Assembly: GCA_008921705.1 (NCBI GenBank)
Contig: VFFE01007869.1
Location: 503,737 to 567,736 of the forward strand
From: Burhinus oedicnemus
Taxonomy: Eukaryota > Chordata > Aves > Charadriiformes > Burhinidae
Length of the DNA stretch: 64,000 bases
Reading direction: 5' to 3'
The notes below the pieces were generated by a model. The model saw nothing but the letters and a program-made list of their open reading frames with translations. It searched no databases and had not been told where the DNA came from. Position numbers and translations under genes: made by a program. Of this stretch, positions 24,180 through 38,600 are shown one piece after another. Every line of letters starts with the position of its first letter. The stretch's first letter is position 1.

Positions 24180-25610
24180 ACCATGTAAGCAACAGAGCAG
24201 GTTATACAAGTTAATCTCTCAGATAAGCAGGTAGGCCTTCTGCCAGTCACAGCTGTACCCTTCAGTGCTTGTAGATTGTATTGGTTACCATATAGAAACT
24301 TTCTGTTTTCAGGACAATGCAAATGTTGCCCTTATTTATACTGTTGTTCAGTGTCCTTGGGCCTTACTATGCAAGGAAAGTCAGAATGTTGGGAAATGTC
24401 AGCTGCTCAAAAGGATGTAATTAAGCCAAAGTCTTTTGCCTGCAGCCCCTGGTGTGTCACAGCAGTCCTGAGAACTGACGTGTGCTCATACTCAGGAAGG
24501 CAGATATCTTTGGTTTAATTTGGGAATTGTAGTAGTTTGGAGCCCTGTCTACTGTAAACTAAGTGAAACAGATGGAAAGAAATGGTAGAAATAAGCTGTT
24601 CCAAATGACATCAGCTCCTTAAGACTGCAAAATGAAGTAAAAAAGGTAACAGAACATGCTTTGTAGTGATGAAAACACTGATTAAAAACAGTGAGGCTCA
24701 GATTATTTACCTGTACATGTATGGATAATTAAAGCCAGGTGAAGAGTGGAAATCTAGACTGAAAACTAATATGCTACAAATGTATAGCTGAATAGCTGTA
24801 CTGTCATTGAGGTGGATTGTGTGAGCATTTCTCAAGTCTGTCCAAAGAGGTAGGTGACTACATTACAAATGATCCTCATACCAGGGGAATGAATAACCAC
24901 AGTATGCCCTGCTCAGGTTTTTGGGGAAATGATCTACAGTAGGATTATTTGTACAGATAGGTCATAAAGGAAATAAGTCCTGTAACCCACAGCCTGGATG
25001 TTAAAGTATCTCACACAGGATAGCTTTTTAAGTCGAGGGGTTGGCAGAGGGAGCGGGCTAGCTCTAAAGGCAGCAGGGGCATCTGTACATCCATTTCAAA
25101 CTGAATTTGCACAGCCAATGATTTTTTTTTTTTTTAAAGTAAGTTGAAATGAAGGAGTTGAATTTTCTTCTCCATTAACTTTGACAAAATGGATTCTTCC
25201 TGTCTTCTGAAAGATGGAAGATGTAATGCTTAAGTGTTCTCATCCTGTGGACAGAGTTACAGCTCTGTGAGTTCAGCTGGCATTTGGTATAGGTAACAGT
25301 GAGGGACACCTTAGAAATGCAAAGAGAAACACAGAGAATCTACCAAAGCCAAAGAGAGCTCAAGTGAATTGTGCCTTTCTGAACCTTTCCACAAAAACCA
25401 GTAAACAGGAATCACTGAGAAACAAGATCTGAGCAACAAGATGTAAGGAACAGAGGAATGGCTGTGCCGCTAAGGGCAGCAGATTCCTCTCCTCTGCATC
25501 TAGTTTGGGATGTGAATCCCATGGCAGGGAAACCATCACTGACAAATGCCCTGACAGCAGCTACCTTCCATTTCAGCTCAGTGCTGACAACTGCTGAATT
25601 CATGTTAATA

Positions 25611-25630
25611 NNNNNNNNNNNNNNNNNNNN
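25611..25630. other. Assembly gap (20 N)
   Basis: Twenty Ns immediately followed by a T-rich stretch with a T17-18 run, suggesting assembly failure at a homopolymer. A round 20-N gap usually means unknown length. A SAMD7 5' non-coding exon could be missing here. Confidence 0.95.
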
Positions 25631-28600
25631 TTCTTTTAATTTTTTTTTTTTTTTTTTAAGTGAGGTTTTCTTTTAAATGCTGGCATTTTCACTGAATGTA
25701 GGATACCATGTACAGCGGCATCCATAGTGGAGTTGATTTGTATTTATTGATAGATTATTATCCACTAGATGACCAAGATTCACAGAGCATCACTTCAGGC
25801 AACATTAATTGATTCAGGCAATGTGCATTGCATAAGCAACTTATCCTTGCAAAGGTAGACTAGGTGGTCTGTTGGTTTGATCTGGAAAAGACGTAGCGTT
25901 GGAAAAAGTCATGGAATGATATGACTTGAAAGTTCATTGGTATCTTCTTCCACTGAAGCTGTAGCTTACTGCTTCCACTGACCCAGTTTTTGTATCATCA
26001 TGAGCCAGAAGGAGGGTTTGATTCCTTAGTGAGGTTTTCACTGAAGTTGCTCCATGAAGTCATTCTGGGTCTTTTTTCATTGGTGTGCCAGTCAATCCTA
26101 TCTGACTTAGCTTGGATTTCTTCTCAGATATATAGAAATATTTTTGGTAAAAATTTTCAGATGTTATTTCTACCGAAATTCTAATGTATTTTCCCGAGCT
26201 GAATGTTAGAATATCAATATGGTGTAAATTTTACTTAAACGACACATTTTATAGGTATATGTCTTCCACGTTAAATTGCTTGTTTATTTCCCTGAATTTC
26301 CTGTTCAGGAAAGTATTGCATTGATCAGGCAGAATAAATAGTTAGCTTAATAACCTAACATAAAGACTTGTATGTAACTCTGTGTCAGGAGGGGATACTG
26401 AACTTGACTAATCTATGTTATTCCACTTGGAAAAACACCTTTTTTGGTCACTTAGATGGGGTTCTGATTGCAGATCAAATTTAGGGTACTTAAGGTTCAT
26501 ACTATTTCCACAAAAACTAGCATGTTAGAAACCAACATCAGCAAAAAAAGATCTCTGAGGGAACAGGGAAAGTATACTTCTGATAAATATATTAGCTGGG
26601 ATTTGAGAATAGCTCAAAATCTTGCATCAGGGTTCATATAAATTCATACACACCAGCTGTCCAGTATTACATTCATATATGGCTCTTCTCTGATCCTATT
26701 GCACAAATCCTGGCTGTACAGCACATTACAGGGATGAAGACAAGTTAATCTCTACCTTTAGAGTCTTACCCTTAGCAAACCCTTCTTGGCAGCAGGCAGA
26801 ACCACTCACCCAGTACTAATTCTGTCTCAATTTATTAGATGAGAAGTGGCAAGACACGAATTTCATGAACCAGAAGCATTTGCAAATCTAATCATGCTAT
26901 ATGCAGTTTCAAAATGTCTATAGCAGTCTGTGTATCTATATTATTAGTTGCATTGGCAAATACAGAATAGTCTTATGTATTACATAGACTTGTTGGAAGA
27001 CTTATTTTTTTAGTTAAATGCATTAAGATTTCATTAACGAATACCTCTTTTATTTACATCAAACACACAGAATTATCATTTTTTAAAACCAATGTTTAGT
27101 ATACCTTTGCAGTGGCTCCACAGAGTGTTTGGAAGAAGCTGAGTATTATTTAAAATGCTCAGGTAAATCTGTGTCAGAGAAATAAGTTAAATATACAATA
27201 TAAACATGTATACATGGTTATGAGTGAAATACATATGAATAAACTCATACATAGTCTCATTTCCATTGGCTCCCTTTTTAGAAAAAGCTCTCCTGATTCC
27301 TTGAGAAATCAGATGCTGTTTTAAAAAATAGATAAATATTCCAATATTATTAATACTCTAATTTTATTAACTGTAGTATCAAGGGTTCTTGCCCTAAACG
27401 CATGCTAAGAGTTATAAAGCCAGAGATTGTATTTATTCAAGAACCCACAGTCAGCAAAATAAATTACTTTTGGACAGAAAGAAAGCAATTATACCAACAT
27501 TATGTCATACAGGAGTATGAAATGTGTCTTCCTAATTGGGGTAAGGTACCACTGGAGAGGCTGCAGGGCTAAATTCTAATCCTAGATACGCGGGCACAGA
27601 CTGCTCAGAGACTGAGATTAGAGTGTAATCTTAAAACTGGATTGAGAACGATACATTCCCTAAAGAAAGGAAAATAACTATATTTATACTGTGTGTGTCA
27701 GCCGGTTGACTTTGCATTGCATGCCTTTACACTGAAATGAAGACATGGGTGTTTCATAATTTTTGAGCTAGCTAATTGGTAAGACTGCAAGCAGCAAGCC
27801 ACTCATATTTTCTTTTAAACACAAGGGTCTCGGGAAGAAATCAAGGCTTAGTATTGGCAAACTCAATCCTTCAGGAACTAAGTTAGGTTCATAATAGAAG
27901 TTCATCGTGTTCCCTCTGGAATGGCTAGGAGCAAGGGGAAACTTATTCCTGCCTGCCAACAGTCAGCTTAATGCATTGACTAAAACCAAAGGTGGAGATG
28001 CACTGTGCTGAGCACAAACACACACCAAGAGCCCTCAAAGCCTACTAGGTGAGACGGACAGATGGTGGAGGAAAAAGAAGCAGTCCTGCCATTTGATACG
28101 GCATTGGAGGCAGAGAGATACAGGGAAGTAAGCAGCTGAGGTGGGAATTGTGCTTAGCACTTGTCCCTCTCAGCTCAGTGCTGTAACCACAGGACTGGTT
28201 TCTGCAGAACCGTAGTGCTGCTATTATTCATTTGTATCTTTGGCAGCACCCAAAGGCTCCATTTGGGATCACACTGAGTGCTTTAACTATGACTTTTGAA
28301 AAAGTAAGTAAAATAACTAAGCAAGAACTAATGAAAATAGTGGTTCTGGCAAAGAAATTGTGCACATGCGCGCATATATATATGTGTGTAACATTGTACA
28401 CCCACCCCGTATCCTGACAGACTGGTACACAGAGAAGCTGTTTACAGGGGATGAGTCTCTCTATTACATCGGTTACATACACAGAGGTAAAAGCATGATG
28501 TAATTTGTTTTCCTTGTGGATTTATTTCATAATTGGGGATGACATTTGAAACATTATCCTCTTGTCTGATTCTTTTAGAAACCTAAAGATTGCAAAATGT

Positions 28601-31600
28601 GGCATAAGTGGGATCAGTTAAAGGGAAACTAAACTCTATATTTTTTACTTTTTTAATGTTTTTACTTTTAAAGCATAAAAACAAAGTTTTTTTTCTTTTT
28701 TTGTTTTTAAATACTGGAAATGGAAGTCTTGGGATGGAAAGCTTTCTGATGATTGGATAGCAAGGCTGGTATTTCCAAATGAATCGCAGTTGAATTTTAG
28801 TGGGATTTGTGTCTCACTTTAATATGAAATAGTAATGCAAATGACAACACTCTCAGTGCCAAAAGAAACCAGGTACTGGAAAGAGGAATGATTTTTAGGA
28901 AGGCTATTTGAAACTATTTTTATTTAACAACTCTTTAACTTCACTGGCTAACTAATAGTTTGAATCTAGAAAACTTGTACTGAATCCTCAGTACCTTCCC
29001 TTTTCAGTTAGGATATTAAATATTGCAGCAGTATCCCTTGGACTTCCCCAAATCATCTGATAAAACAGAAAACTGCATTTGATGTGTCTTACACCACTAT
29101 GGTAAAACAAGATGGTGCGGGTTTTTATCATTAATCGTTTCAGGTTAGCTTTCTTTATTACAAAACAAAAGACAGCACACACTCATCTTAAAAAAAAAAT
29201 GTTTCCAAGTGTGTTAAAATATATGTAAGTCACAGATGTCAGATACTAAAACCACTGTTATTTTCCAAACTCATATATGAAGTCACAAGTTTTAATACAA
29301 ACTTTTTCCCCTTGTGAGATTAACGTGTGAAATTGCACACCTGATCTTGTAAACAGACTCAAAAATCAGCATCTTGAACAGACTGAACATTTTCAGCTCC
29401 AGTATGAAGGATTATACCATGATAAAATCACTTGGGTCAGGATTGCCTCTCTCTCTTACTCTTTCTGTATCTCTGGGGCACCGGGGAGATACAGAAATTC
29501 ACATATTCTCTAACTGAGGAACTTGAAATTTTAGCTCTGAAGGCAGTGTTATAGTGCCCAAGCCTTTCTCAGTCTACATATTCCGCCCACATATTCAGAT
29601 AATAACAACATGTAAGGAACCCTTATTATGTTATGATTTTTTTTTTTTTTTTTACAAAATATATCACACTGCATACATTGGCGTTCCACAAAGCTGCTAG
29701 CACTGGGGTTTGTTACAATGGCTATGCACACAAGCAAAATTTTAATTAGGTAGATCTCGTGTAGGTACATCAGACTAAAACAGCCAAATATATGTGTGAT
29801 GATAGCCTTGATTAATTCTGATTGCACACTGATTTAGAAAACCCACTGCTCCAGGAAGTATCTGTAAAATATTGAGGTTTTTCTATTGTACTTTAAAAAG
29901 ATACATTTGCACAAAGGTTAAGCTATATGTATTAATAACCAGTTAGCTTTTAAGAATATTTTGTTATGGTTAGACAAGACAGTGAAACATTTATGCATGT
30001 ACATTAAACAACTCAATCTGTATTTAAAGTTTTCTAGAAAAATACTGAATATGCAATGACAAGCCTTCCCAAAGTAAAATCCTCTATTTGTGAAATAGAT
30101 CATTAAATTTTTCCAAAATGATCAAGTTTATGTCATAAAAATACTGTGTTTCTACCTGAATACGCAGGATTATTTACCCATAAGAATACATATAGCAGAT
30201 TGCTAAGAAATCAAAACATAGCTAATCACATACTTTAAATTTTCTGTATCACCCCTGCCAATTCCTAACTTTTCTCTCTGCAGTCCAGTGCTGCTCTTAA
30301 AGAAAAACACCATGAAGAAGTCTGCTTTGGTCTGCGCCGTTTCTGTCATGAGATAAGTCTTTCCTATCAAAATCTGAAAAATCATACACCTCTTGGTATT
30401 GCTTAGCAGATGTTGCATCGCCATTTACATTAAAAAATAGCACTTTTTATTTCATGTATACTTACATCTATTGTGAAGACCTTAGTTTGGTGTAAAATGA
30501 AGACACCATGAATGTCCAAGAGTATGTGCCTTCACTGTAAGTCTTCCTTTCAAGCTGCCTCAGTAATGTGATTGGCAGCTTTTAAAACACATCAAGATTA
30601 ACATGTCAAAAACTGCCTTAACTAACGCTGACTTTACTTTAAATACAAATTCAACTTATCTTGATTAGCCTTCATCCCTGCTTCTAAGCCCTACCCACTC
30701 TGACATCACAAGCCCTTCTCCAATACCATCCCCTATCCAGGCTGTAAAAACATAATTACAAGAAGAGCACTACACTGATCTGATAAACCTATTTCACATT
30801 TAACCTGCTAAGCTGTTGTTAGCTTTTAAGATGCTTGATGCATTCACTTAAAATCTTCCTGTTGCAACAAGGAATACGAGAAAAGGCTAACAATTGCCTA
30901 GCTCTCATGCATTGTGTTACCTATTTATACTGATTTTTAGAAAGAGCATACTTCTGACTGTTGGCAAGCAGTTACTCCAGAACTGTGTTATCCCAGAACT
31001 GTGTATCCGATTGGATCGGGGGGAACTAGAAGATGGAAATCCTGTTAAGCATATTGTGAGGCTAACACAGGGATCAGATGGTTATACTGCTCAAGCCGGC
31101 AATTTACTCTTTAATTCTCACTGTCAGTGAGTTAGCTGTCAGAACAAATGCCTGGTAAATGGCAGATTTTAAAATGTCAGGGAGTGGTTAGTTTCTTCTA
31201 ATATCCATGTCAGGTGGTGGGACGTCAGGGTTGGTGTTTGTTAATCTCTTGTTCACCTGCCAAAAGTTTATCAAGTGCATACTGCAACAACAAAAAATTG
31301 TCCCTTGTCCTCTCTCAAGTGCTAACACAGTGCCTAAACCTGGCAAAAATGGACCCATTCCTATTGACAATCATTCTCAGGGAAGTGTTGTTAGCAAAGG
31401 GATGTAATTCTGCTATAGTTTAGCACGTCCTTACAGAAAACAAACTATTTTTTTTATAACGTAACACAAAATACATATATAGTATCTAATGTGAGATTAC
31501 TTTTTAATTTTTTTTTAAAGTGACTGTGACTCTAAGGATTTTTTATTGTAAATGCTATCATGGCTATTTTGTTGCTGTCTGGACCTTCTTTATAAGGAAG

Positions 31601-32537
31601 AAAATCCCACCCAGTATCATTGTTTAAAATGGTTTTAAAAATAATTTTAGGACTTCCTTTAAAAAAAAAAATTAAAGACCAGCTAAAATAACCTCAGAAT
31701 AATTTTCATGTGGCTGTCCAAATCCTTGCATGACAAGGCATCGAAGGAGCATTCTAGGCTTAAAGATAATTTTCAGCTTGTGTTCAGTCCACTCGGTCTG
31801 TAACTGCCTACAAAAGCCTGTGACTTGAAATGTAGTGAGTAGATGGTCTTGAAAAAAGTTCCTCTGCTGGGATTTTTCAAGATTGTCTAGGTGAGGCTGA
31901 AGCAAATGCTTTGCAAGATAGGGGGTTGCCCAAATAAACTAAAAGCAAAGTCTTGCATCAGCATCCATTTTTCATCAGATGTTTTAGTCCATGTGAATCA
32001 CGTTTCAGGAAAACCACAAAAAGTTTAATACCAGGAAAAATTACTTCCTGAGGTAGAAGCAAAACCACCAATATAATAAGCATATATATTTATTTTTTCC
32101 TGTTTTACCTAATGAGGGAAGTTTGGAGAGGGAGCACAGTACTTCGCAACACCCCTGGCATCTAGCCTTTGGTTTCTGGCACAGAAGCAGGATTGCTGTG
32201 TGCTGTAGTGAAGTGTGACAACCACAATTCATAAAGATGCTTTAATGGTCCCTCTCTGGAGAAGATCTAGTTGTTCTTGACTGGATTTTACAGACATCCG
32301 GCAGGGGTGTATTTCTGAATCATGCAGTGGTCTGTGTGTCTCTCAGCAGTCCTGTTTCTGCTGGTCGCCTTCACCAATAGGAAAAATGGCAAAGCAGCAA
32401 AGGAGGGAGAGAGAGGGATATAGGAGATGAGTTATGAATAGAACAAAGTAACGTAGAGTATATCACATTGATCCAAGCCTTGGTCTGTCAATTAGTATCA
32501 CTGTTAGCTAAGATGGTGTAGGACAGTGTAGTCCCAC

Positions 32538-32613
32538 GTTATCCCCTTTGCACAGAGGAATGTGAGAATGGGGAAACACTGACACTGAGTTTCCTCTGTG
32601 CACAGGGGATAAC
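32538..32613. repeat. Imperfect inverted repeat / hairpin
   Basis: The arm 32538-32560 (starting GTTATCCCC, ending GAGGAA) is the reverse complement of 32591-32613 (starting TTCCTCTGTG, ending GGATAAC) at 22 of 23 positions, with a 30-nt loop. The element is unidentified; it could be a small palindromic MITE or a structured RNA. Confidence 0.8.
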
Positions 32614-35600
32614 TGTAGCCTGACAGCTCTCACCCAGTATCTGGTGTTTGTAGCCTGAGCTGGCAACACCCCATATATACTAATGCAAAAGATGGAGCTG
32701 GAGTCCCACCACCTTCTGTACAGTCTTACCCAGAGTTATTGCCTGGGGTTACCTCTACGGCAAGCAGTGCAGAAATCTCAAAACTGGAATTTACCCACCT
32801 GGTATAGGATGCCCCAAGAGAACATCACTTTGTCGTAGACCACAAGGAATTGGAAGAATGCTATCAAAAAACCAACAGTTTTTGGCAGTTTCTGTACTAT
32901 TCTAAAGCTGAATTAAGAACGAGGAGACTCTCTCTCTCAATTAATTTCAAAAGAAATGTCAACTGCTGTCACATCTTTCTTAATTCCTGGAGTACCAAAA
33001 CGGGTTGTCAGTGTGGAATGAGCTCTATGCACTGAGGTAATAAAGTCTTATTGTTGTCACTAGACATTTTGACAGCACTGATTTGGGTCAGAACTTTATT
33101 TGTTCCCTTTTGACAAAATCAATGGCAGACATGGCTCAGCTGATGGGATTTATGGTCTTCAAAAATGGAAGGCAAAAAATTGTATTAGACAATTTTATTA
33201 CCAGTTCAAGATTTATGTTGTTTACCAAAATGCAATGCTGGAATGAATTTGTATAAATAGAGAACCTGCTAAACTAGAGTCTAAGCAGGTTTTAATCCAC
33301 TGTTTCTAAACACTGTCTGTCATAAGTGAGGAATCTGTGAAAGAGTGATAATCCTTATTTCTTCTCCTTATGAAGTTCACTGAAGCAAGATACACTTCAG
33401 TGGAGACTTATTTCTGTATAATGAAATGAGCTGGGTTGATGCAGAACTTGGCAAATGACTGCTTGATCACAGATCACCCTGTCTTTTTCCAAAATGAAAT
33501 GTGTTCAGACATATCAAATTCTTTAGCTAAATCTCACTTCCTTCGATGTTTCCCCCAAAAGGTTTAAACTAGAAGAGTAGAGCACCCACAACTGGCAGCA
33601 TAGGTAAGGAAAAGAGTGGTATGATGGATGGGTTGGGAAGTCTGGGACCAGTAGGCTGCAAATCCCAAGAATGAGCTTGAACGAGAAGTAGCGTCCCAGA
33701 ATCCTGGGATTAGAAACAATCACCAGACTCTACAGTGACACAGCTGCTTAGAAACACATGAGATCTTGCCTTTGGGTCCACTCACAAGAAACTGAAAAAT
33801 AACTAGAGAAGGGAATGGGCAAAGCTGTGTGTCAGTGTCCCTGTAATCATCTGACATCCTGGATATGCAGAATGTCCATTAAGCTGCAGCACTCCTTGGG
33901 AGTTAAATTGTTTTTCCAGTCCTCAGATCTTTCTTTGGTTGAAGGGCAGGTGCTCTAGTTCCTTGATGAGTTGCAGGACACTCTGAAGAGGTAAGTGCCC
34001 AACTTTGGTGTTCACCATACATACACACACTAAATAGATACTGACAAGATGAGCAAATCCTCACTGGAAAGGTGACAGGTTGTAACACAATTGGCTGTCC
34101 AATGGAAAAGCATTACAGTTACAAGAGCTCTTGAGAGAAGTTTGGAGAGAATAGGTGGATTACACAGCTGTCTCATTCCCAATGGAAATCTGGGAATTAA
34201 CCAGAGAGAACTGGACCCAGTCAGGAACAAAACGACTGAGTTTTACTTATCACGGCTGATCTCAATTCCAAAAGCCAGTGAGCGAATTTAAGTGATGAAA
34301 TATGGCTAACCTTTAACTTCCTTTGAAAACTAAATTGACCAAACATTCTTTGTTGAAAGAAGACTGTATTTTATGTATCCCTGAATCAAAATGGTTGGAA
34401 AGGTCTGGATTTAAAACCATATGAGTTGAGGTTTCAAAGACCTGATTTTTTGTTTGGCTAGCAGGACTGAAATGTTTTGGTCAAAACTTTCAGACTGGCG
34501 ACGTGCTGAAAGAGCAAATCAATTGGTAAAATTGTATTACTATTTCCATGCATGCACACCAGAGGTAATGGAAGCTGCACTCTGCCATGTTTGTGTCATC
34601 TATGGAATTTCATTCTTCACTCTGGGAGTGCCGTTTTACATTTTGTGGCTGACATGTCCTCATATTTGCTTGCCTGGGGATTTTTTTCATTAGCCTGTGT
34701 ATGGATTTAGGGTATTTTTGGATGTGGAAGGGCAAATTACAACTAAATTGGTACCTCATTCAGTAAGAAAACTGTTGAGTAAATACTCTTTTTTGAACTA
34801 ACTATTGACATAACAGCTAGAAATGCAGGGACTCAGATGCTGTCATTTAGGATGACCCTAAAAATGCTTTATAACCAGGTCATATATCAGCATAAACTTG
34901 CTCTCTCTGGCAACACATATTTAGGTTGAAGTTCCGCAGAATGCAATGGGGAGTTTTGCTGAACTGTCCAGACCCATTGTACCAGATGGTACCGTATGGA
35001 AGTAACACTGATCCTTTGACTCTGTTGATTTCTAATTAGATTTCTAGTAATTAATATAGTTTGCAGGCCTTGCATGAACTCTGCAGATTACCCATTCATG
35101 TAAATGATTAACTGAAAGGGGATTAATCCTGGCATAAGTTCAACCAAAAAGCATTTTCCAGCCTGAAAATCTTCTCCATCAGACTAGTATATGGTAATAG
35201 AGAATGAAACATTTAAGTTTGTATTTGTGTGGTTCCATTTAAAAAAGAGTAACTTGATATAACTATACATTTGTTGCGATAGATCTTTTAGTCATGCTTT
35301 TTATGGAAATCAAAATGCATATTCCATATGAGATAGTAGTTGGAAAAATGTATTTATCATTGTTATTATTTTATAGTAGGTAAGGTAAATTCTGGCTTTG
35401 AGAAAAAGGATGTTTTAGAATTCTACAGTTCATGTTTAGCAGCTCATGCTGCTATATGCAAGGTTGATGTTCTTGTAACTGTAATAAATCAGTGGCAACA
35501 GGGGCCGTCACACACCTCTGCTCATGACTGGTGCATCCAGCACATGCACTTGCAAGATTGTCCTGCCAAGTGTGCAGCCCCTTCAGGTCAGGCAGAGCCC

Positions 35601-38600
35601 ACCTTTGCATGCTAGCACCAGAGTTTCATACCTTCACCTTTTGTTATGTTTTGCAGTGTGAAAGTACAGTGAAATGTCAAAACCTTCCTCAGCCTTTCCA
35701 CCCATGAAAAGTCTCACTGAGTTTAGGGGACTGTTTAAGGTTACTCAGAGGCGTATGCGTTTCTGAATCCAAGGTTTTAGCTGGTTTTGTATGTTCTCGG
35801 TGCCTCTTCAACCTCCCCGTAGCCCATGATCAGTCTATGGTTGTATATAAATGTGGAATAAGGGGTTGGATTTAGTTTCATTTACATTTAGAATTACATT
35901 TCACCCAGTGAAATGTATTTTAAACAGCTGCCTCAGGAACTACTGTAGGCTGATGGTCTATTAAAATCAGAATGTTGAATATTTATTTTGTGGGAAATGA
36001 TGAGGATATTCGGACACTTTGGACCAAATTGAATCCTCAGGCATGCACAGTGCTCTCAGTGCAGGGAAGTCTGGAATGAGTTTGCTCCAAGGAATTGTCA
36101 GTGTTGCACAATATTTCTGAGAGTATAAGAATATAAGGAAAAACTATTTATCCAGTTGGCAGAACACTGCTGCGCTCCACCTGGAAGCCCAGGCAACGTT
36201 TCCAATTCAGGTTCTGCAGAGCACTTTCCGCTAGTGAGTGCAGCTGCATCTATTCATTCATCCTTGGAGAATGGTTCTTCCAGCCCATCAGGGCAGACTC
36301 TTCCGAAGGTTTTTGTCTGGCCCTAAAGCCAATCTCTGCTGCTTTGTGAGTTGCCTGGGTGTAAAGAGAGTCAACATCAAATCAGCGGATGACACAGATA
36401 TTGTGTTGTTAGCAACATAGCATTGGTGCCAGCTGAAGGCTTCTCAGCTATGTAGGCAAGACTGAATTTTGCTGCCTTGGTTATAAGGGATCAGAACAGG
36501 GTCAAGGTTGGAGGATGAAGGGAAGGGACAGCGCAGGAGAGAGGGTGGAGAGAGCTGTGGAGGGCATGGTTTGATGTACGTGGCTGGGAAAGATGAGGGC
36601 AGTGAACCTGGTACTGGAGCAGGCCACTCTTCCCTTACCCTCGTTTGGCAGCAGCTCCTGGCACGTGTATTCTGAGTCAGCATAGCCCAAGAGCAAGTCA
36701 CCTGGCACTGGCAAAGTCAGCAATGGGGCAATAAACATTTTTCCACCCCCGGCAATTTCTCAGCCCATGCAACTGCCCGCTTCACCTAGGCAGCCTGCAA
36801 CAAATCGAGCCAAGCAAGAGAAGCTCATGGATGCTGCTGCAGGCAGTGACAGTCATGCAGAAAGGGGAAACAGAGCAGCAGAGATGCGTGCTAAGGAAAG
36901 GGAGAAAGAATAGCATGGCAGTGATTCAGTCTCCTTCTCCCAGAGAGAGGAGAACAGTGGCTTCACTGGGTGTGAGCAAAGCTGGGGAAGGGAACTGCCT
37001 TAGACACAAACGAGTCACTGTGTTACTACATGCTACAGGACTCGGAAATTAAAAACTCCTAGCAGATAAATATCCAAAATCATTGAATTCTGTCTAAATA
37101 TTGGGTCAAGTGCCTCCTTGGTATAAATGCAATGATTGTATGACAGCAAGGATGGGTTTAGTCCAGCATGTTTAGATTCTGTATTACTTTAAATAGGTGC
37201 TTGGGGTTTTGTTTTCTGTTAATGGGTAGTAACGGCCATCCAAAATAGACTTACTACTTTGCTTGGGTTTCATTGAAAGAGACACTACTAAAGGGAGAGG
37301 AAATCCCCAAAACGATACTCAGTGATTAAGTACATAGAATATAGGATTTCAGTGTTTACAAATCCTTTTTTTCAAATGAACTTGTGGCACTAATCCTCTA
37401 ATGGCATTATTTCTTTGGAATATATGCCGGATTAAGGAGTCACAATGAGGCAAAGTACAAAAATCCACGTTAATCTCTCACCAGTGGATGCTGTGTGGGA
37501 TGCAACTTTTAACTATTTTGTTCCAAAATTGGTTCTGTTCCTAACCTTGCCCCAGGTCTACACAGAGGGAAGAGTAGATCTAAACAACTGTGACACTGAG
37601 CAGTCGGCAGATGGTCACAAACCATTTAACTGGATAGAAAGGGGAAGGCGTTTATTATTTTTAAACTCCAAAAGCTAAGCTTGCCCTGTGCTGTCCATGA
37701 CGTACTGCAAGAAGCAGACACACAAGTCCGCAAGGCAGGAGCAGGACACATGTTCAGAAGTGTGCCATGGAGGAGCCAGCAACCCACACAGCAAGAGCCA
37801 GTCTAGCAGCTAACGGGGGCATGGCTGGGCCTGGCCGTCGTGATATATTGCATGTTCACAGCACAGCCTGGGACTGTTGCAAAGTAATGCTCATGCTTGC
37901 AGCCCAGTGCAGCCACCTTGCTCTGGTTACCCTGCTTTGTTTTGGGATAACCCTGCTGTCCCCTCTTTCCTCATAGCTGCTCTGAAAAAAAGGTAAAGAT
38001 TTGCTCTCTGGGAAGAGGAAACTAGGCTACTGCAAAACTACATTTCCCTTCGCACCAGATTACAGGGATGCTGTCATGGTGCCATGAGCTATTTTCACTA
38101 TCATTCAACAGCCTAAAGTGGTGAAAGAATTTCTGAATGGGCAACACATCACCTAACATACTGATGTCACAGCATTCAAATTAGCTCAGCCTAACCACTG
38201 TAATTGGTGCTTAACATGCTTAAGGATTTCTCCAGTTCCAGAGAGCAGAGATTATCAGATATTCCCGTTCTACGTTCTCATTGAACTGCAGCGGGCATCG
38301 AGTGTCTTGGGCCAGCAGAGCCCAGCACATGTGCACAAACACTTTGTCTCCATTTCATCCCTGGCCATCATGTTAAGCACAAGAAAAGTGGAAAAGAGCT
38401 GTCAAATTCAATGAGTTCCTTACCAACAGAAATGCTTGGGATTTTCAATAGTGTGCATGGCTGAGATGCCTGAACACACGAAGTGAATCAGCACACAGGG
38501 AGGTGATCTTTCCCCATTGATACAGGTCTGCAGTGAGATGCTAGTTTCAGAAATTGGGACAGGACAGCCATTCCTGGCGTCAGAACATCCTAAAGCCAAG

